DNA of 64,000 bases from Plectrocnemia conspersa (taxonomy: Eukaryota > Arthropoda > Insecta > Trichoptera > Polycentropodidae), in NCBI GenBank assembly GCA_009617715.1, contig VTFK01000228.1, forward strand, positions 558,001 to 622,000, in the 5' to 3' direction. Positions 60,283 through 64,000 of this stretch are shown here, piece by piece. How positions within the stretch are numbered: the stretch's first letter is position 1; each line of letters begins with the position of its first letter. Both the position numbers and the translations under genes were made by a program. The notes beneath the pieces are model-generated. The model was not told where the DNA came from, ran no database searches, and saw only the letters and a program-made list of their open reading frames with translations.

Positions 60283-61796
60283 ATGAAATTCTTTAAATAT
60301 CGACGCTATGGGCGTTCTTCTGGACCTGATTTAATTCCCGATTTTATTTTGAAGGGTTGCGAAGTCAGTCTCGCTGTTCTTCTAAAATGTATTTATGATC
60401 TGATTTTCAAAACATCATCATTTCCTGATTTATGGAAATGCACAAATGTGTCCCCTATTCATAAAAGGGTGACAAATTATATATAAAGAATTATAGACCA
60501 GTCGCAGTGTTGTCAGCTCCTGCTAAATTATTTGAAATAATTATTCATAAATATCTCTTTAATCATTTTCGGCAAGTTTTGTTAGACCAACAGCACGGGT
60601 TTCGTCATGCCCGTTCCACTGTTACTAACCTTCTGTCGTTCACCAAAACGGTGACAACTTCTCTCGATGCGGGAATTCAAGTGGACGTCGTGTATACAGA
60701 TTTTGAGAAAGCCTTTGACAAAGTTTGTCATAGGTTATTATTAAAAAAATTGTCGAACCTCGGTTGCTCAGATAATTTAACTCGGTTATTCTCGAGTTAT
60801 TTAAGCAATCGTAGACAGTTTGTAACCTATGGTGGACGATTGTCAAAAGAATATTTTACCCCTTCGGGGGTTCCTCAAGGATCCAATCTGGGACCTCTGC
60901 TTTTTGTGTTATTTATTAATGACATAAATACAGCAATTAAAATTCAAGTTTTCTTCTGTACGCAGATGATTTAAAATTATATAAATGCATTCGATCTGTT
61001 GTGGACTCCTTCTCTACAAAGTGATTTAGAGTCTCTGTGGAGATGAGCTTCCATTAACCGTCTGCCTTTTAGTGTCGGTAAGTGCCATACTGTGTCATTT
61101 TCTCGATCCCGTTCGCCATCAGCTTATTTCTACCATCTCGGTGGTAACATTTTGACTAGAGAAACTTCCACTAAAGATCTCGGAATCACTTTCGAGAGCA
61201 AATGGAGGTTCTTTATACACATACACGACGTCTGTGATAAATCTTCCAAGATGCTCGGCTTTGTTATGAGGAATGCCTTTCACTTTGACGATCCGTCAGT
61301 TATTCGCATCCTCTATAACACCTTAGTTCGTAGCATTCTTGAATCGGGATCTATAATTTGGAATCCCCGAATAGCCAAATATTCCCTTTTAGTGGAAAAA
61401 ATTCAAAAAAGGTATTTAAGATACCTTTACAAAAGGACATTTGGTTATTATCCGTACTTATATCCCAGCGCCTTTCCCTTAGGAGCGTTGGGATATGATT
61501 CGCGGAGTTCTCGCAGAAAGCTGTATGTCGCTAAGCATTTTTTCAAATTACTAAAAGGTGCTGTCGACAATCCAGCTATTCTCGAGAAATTCCAGTTTTG
61601 GGTTCCGGAACATTTTCGAGAATAACGATCGAGACCTCTTTTGATGAACGTTAGGGCTAGGACATCCGCACTTGCCGACTCGCCTATAGCTGTGGCCATC
61701 CGGCTCCTTAATACGCTGGCATTACATATTGACTTATTTAATGTTAGCTACGAGGATCTGATTCAGTTTGTATCATTTAATTTTAATATTTTATAA
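60283..61796 (+). pseudogene. LINE reverse transcriptase, frame-broken (CR1/L2-like)
   Basis: Best-preserved LINE coding region. It enters in the reverse transcriptase fingers: GRSSGPDLIPDFILKGC and FPDLWKCTNVSPIHK. After a one-base loss near 60461-60467 the frame continues with KNYRPVAVLSAPAKLFEIII, DQQHGFRHARSTVTNL, VVYTDFEKAFDKVCHRLL (catalytic Asp) and SGVPQGSNLGPLLFVLFIND. The YADD catalytic box (60959-60970) lies in a third frame, so another shift precedes it; then frame changes and a stop follow before SFSRSRSPSAYFYHLGGN and MLGFVMRNAFHFD. A TAA at 61623-61625 is a TCA in the 26.6-kb copy, so the real C-terminus runs to the stop at 61796 (ending SYEDLIQFVSFNFNIL). No endonuclease is present. 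The clade is a judgement from motif wording. Confidence 0.85.
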
Positions 61797-61955
61797 TTTT
61801 TTGTTATGTTTAGGTATAGTTATATTTATGTATATATACGTTTTTTATGTTTTATAAATTTAAAATTCGTTTTCGACCATCGTGGCGCATTGGGGTAACC
61901 TGTTAGGCCACGATGGTCTTAATTTAATCTAAAAAATAAAAATAAAAATATGAAT
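61797..61955 (+). mobile_element. LINE 3' untranslated region with terminal hairpin and A-rich tail
   Basis: Short 3' region ending in a perfect 11-bp hairpin, GACCATCGTGG (61875-61885) and CCACGATGGTC (61908-61918), with a 22-nt loop CGCATTGGGGTAACCTGTTA plus GG. It is followed by TTAATTTAATC and AAATAAAAATAAAAAT tail units. The same structure ends the copy at 26585-27010. Such hairpins are recognised by the reverse transcriptase in some L2/CR1-group LINEs; that role is inferred here. Confidence 0.85.
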
Positions 61956-63234
61956 TGTACTGTATTTCTTTAAATCAATAAATAATATGAAACATCCGTG
62001 TTTGTACAATATTTTTATTGCTTTAAAACAGGATACAAAAATATTAGTTATCCAACTAACAAAACAAATGTTAAATTTAATGAAAGAGTTCAACTTATTT
62101 ATTATTCAGTCAAAAAATGAAAATTCTGGGATAATTCTGATAATAAATATTTTCTTAAGGCTCGTTTAATGTATTCCAAATGACTAGTAAAAGGACTTTA
62201 ATCAATTATATTTGTGGAATATTGACTATTAAACTAAGTTTAAATCAGTACCTAGCAAATGATTAAATAACTAAACATTACCAATTTCATATAATTAAGT
62301 TTTTAAATATAATAAATTTATCAGTCTTATTGAATTTTATGAAAAAATATTTTTACTATGTTAGTTGAGTTTCCACTCTTTGAACTATAAATTAAATCAA
62401 TTATATATTTAGTAATAATATACACTTTAATTTACAAAATATTGTATAAAAATATGTTCTATTAAAAGCCACTTAATAGAATAACTCGATCTGAAAAAAA
62501 ATTTGAACGTCCCTTATTTAAAGGAACGTCATACAAAAACAATAAAAAAAACTTTTAATTGATACTTTTAGCTGCAAATGTTACTTTTCTTTTCTTTTCG
62601 AATAAAACTATTTTTATTAAAATGTTTTATTGAGTTGTGACACTATATAATTGATTTTTGTTTAAGCTACCTTAATAAAATAGCGACACTTTTCCAAATA
62701 TAAAAATGCAGACTAACGATATCTATGCATTATCTGTAGATTTACATGATAAGCTACAATTTTTTAATTAGAAACGATAACTTTTAATGTGCACATCTAC
62801 GACAAAAAAATCTTATTATACAAATAATTAATTAGACCCATTTTAAATTTTTTTGCTGGGTGTGGAGTAATTTTAGTAATACTATTTTTTGAATTGCAAG
62901 TCAAAAAATAATATATACATATTTTTATACCCTTAAGGAATTCCCATATGAGTGAAATAATATTTTCCTAGTCGATCGCGATTGGTTACGAATTGTTAAC
63001 GATCACTCAAATAATTAAAGTTTGACAAATTCGGACAAGTTTTTTTTACTATAAAAGCTTTTTTTAAATAAGTATATACGACGTTTACTTAGGTTCCTGT
63101 AGTGATTTGTTGAGAGACATGCTGTTTATCTAACAAAACTTACTGAAAGTAATTAAAAAGAATACTATGAATACTTACGAATCATTTAAAAAAGTAGATT
63201 TAGAAACATGTGTTCTATGTTGATTTATAATATA
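61956..63234. other. AT-rich DNA, no gene seen
   Basis: AT-rich host-like sequence between the LINE tail and the Tigger end. A 60-codon plus frame (61987-62169) has no motif. Confidence 0.5.
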
Positions 63235-64000
63235 CAGTCAGTTCTCGAGTTACGACGGGGTTCCGTTCCACCACCTTGGTAGTAACTCGAAAAGGTAGTA
63301 AGTCGAAAATCATACAAAAAATAATTAAAAAACAATGCATACATGCGAAATACAAAAACCACTTTTATTGCTGACTTCAAGTTGTTAATTAAATACTTTT
63401 TAGCAAATATCTACATAAATAATTTATTTATAAAAATTGATCTAAAGTATTTTTATCATCTGTGCTACTGATATCCACTGTTAATTCTTGAGATTTTTCA
63501 GCGAGTGCAGTGATAGTGCTTGTTTTTCTTAAAGAAGCGTCCAGTTTTGTTGGTACAGTTTGTTGTTTCTTTTCTCTATAAATTTCATAATAACACGCAA
63601 GTGCTTGCTGAATAAGGCTGTGTACCCTCGAAGATCTATCGATGTCTTTGTTCATATTTTCAAATTTTTTAATAGAAGGCTAAAAGCTGCAGCCATGTCT
63701 TTTAACACATTTTTTTTGGTGGTTCTTCGAGTTCATCTAATTCTTTTAGCTCCATTACATTTTTTTCTGCAACTCCTTGTTCCTCAATCTCAATCAAATC
63801 TTGGTTTGTGAGTTCCTCAACATCATTTTACAAAATATGAATTACATCTTCATTATCAACATCCAGATTAAGTTGTTGAGCACATTTTACAATACTATTT
63901 GCAATCTCATCTATTTCCCCTTCTTTATTAAAATACATATTGTCATTATATCTTTTTAAGAGTTTGTTCCATATGCCGTTCATACAATTCGTCGTTACTT
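63235..64000 (-). mobile_element. Tigger/pogo DNA transposon, truncated by window edge
   Basis: Starts after a TA (63233-63234) with CAGTCAGTTCTCGAGTTACG, then GGTTCCGTTCC and two 'GTAGTAA..TCGAAAA' words. This is the terminal style of Tigger-like elements of the pogo group. A transposase C-terminus lies on the minus strand at 63428-64000. The other end is outside the window. Confidence 0.85.
63428..64000 (-). pseudogene. Tigger/pogo-type transposase C-terminal part
   Basis: Continues beyond the right edge. Read from the edge inward on the minus strand: CMNGIWNKLLKRYNDN, NKEGEIDEIANSIVKCAQQL, a stop at 63828-63830 where Q would be expected, DVEELTNQDLIEIEEQG, then AAAFSLL and finally HSLIQQALACYYEIYREKKQ and KLDASL. 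The E-E-L-T-N-x-D-L-I-E-x-E-x-Q block and the ending around I-Q-x-A-x-x-C-Y-x-x-I-Y-x-E-K-K are typical of Tigger transposase C-termini. One-base frame breaks sit in the T-runs at 63665-63670 and 63710-63717. The last open segment (63428-63655) is 75 codons. The copy is inactive; the DDE core would lie outside the window. Confidence 0.85.

Overview
The window looks like gene-poor, strongly AT-rich nuclear DNA from an animal, most probably an insect. This rests on the mix of relics: mariner, pogo/Tigger, piggyBac and hAT-type DNA transposons beside Jockey- and CR1/L2-like non-LTR retrotransposons. The order cannot be fixed by eye. I found no intact host protein-coding gene, rRNA or functional tRNA. 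Every protein similarity I recognise belongs to a mobile element, and every copy is truncated or frame-broken.

Layout. 1-11 kb: piggyBac-type MITE (732-1045), a dense cluster of SINE-like repeats in both orientations (1.06-5.2 kb), two copies of a palindromic 'foldback' repeat (6.5-7.2 and 10.3-11.0 kb), a pogo-type MITE (8.1 kb) and a LINE C-terminal fragment (8.5 kb). 11-19 kb: a mariner transposase relic, two GC-rich promoter-like islands (12.2 and 16.5 kb) and an LTR-like repeat (17.5 kb). 19-33 kb: AT-rich DNA with GC islands, a perfect 20-bp hairpin (22.8 kb), a TA-flanked long-TIR MITE (25.7 kb), a LINE 3' end (26.6 kb), hAT-like debris (29.3 kb) and a piggyBac-type MITE (31.8 kb). 33-44 kb: more palindromic repeats, the 3' half of a piggyBac-like transposase (34.9-35.6 kb), a DNA element with GC-rich tandem subterminal repeats and an 8-bp target duplication (39.5 kb), and a nested pair in which a hAT MITE sits inside the target-site duplication of a Jockey-type LINE (41.3-43.2 kb). 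44-60 kb: AT-rich DNA, a SINE with a tRNA-like head (48.6 kb), an (AT)n tract of about 140 bp, a second LTR-like copy (51.6 kb), a degenerate tandem array (52.7-54.2 kb) and a 649-bp element with 87-bp inverted repeats (58.4 kb). 60-64 kb: the best-preserved LINE (60.3-61.95 kb), then one end of a Tigger/pogo element running off the right edge.

Two patterns tie the window together. First, LINEs and SINE-like repeats end in a stem-loop with a conserved loop (GCATTGGG...ACCTGTTAG) but different, self-complementary stems. This suggests a shared reverse-transcriptase recognition hairpin, with the short elements parasitising the LINE. Second, short GC-rich islands without convincing ORFs recur every few kilobases in the AT-rich background. 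They could be conserved regulatory modules of a distant or intron-bearing host gene, but this cannot be tested without comparative or expression data.
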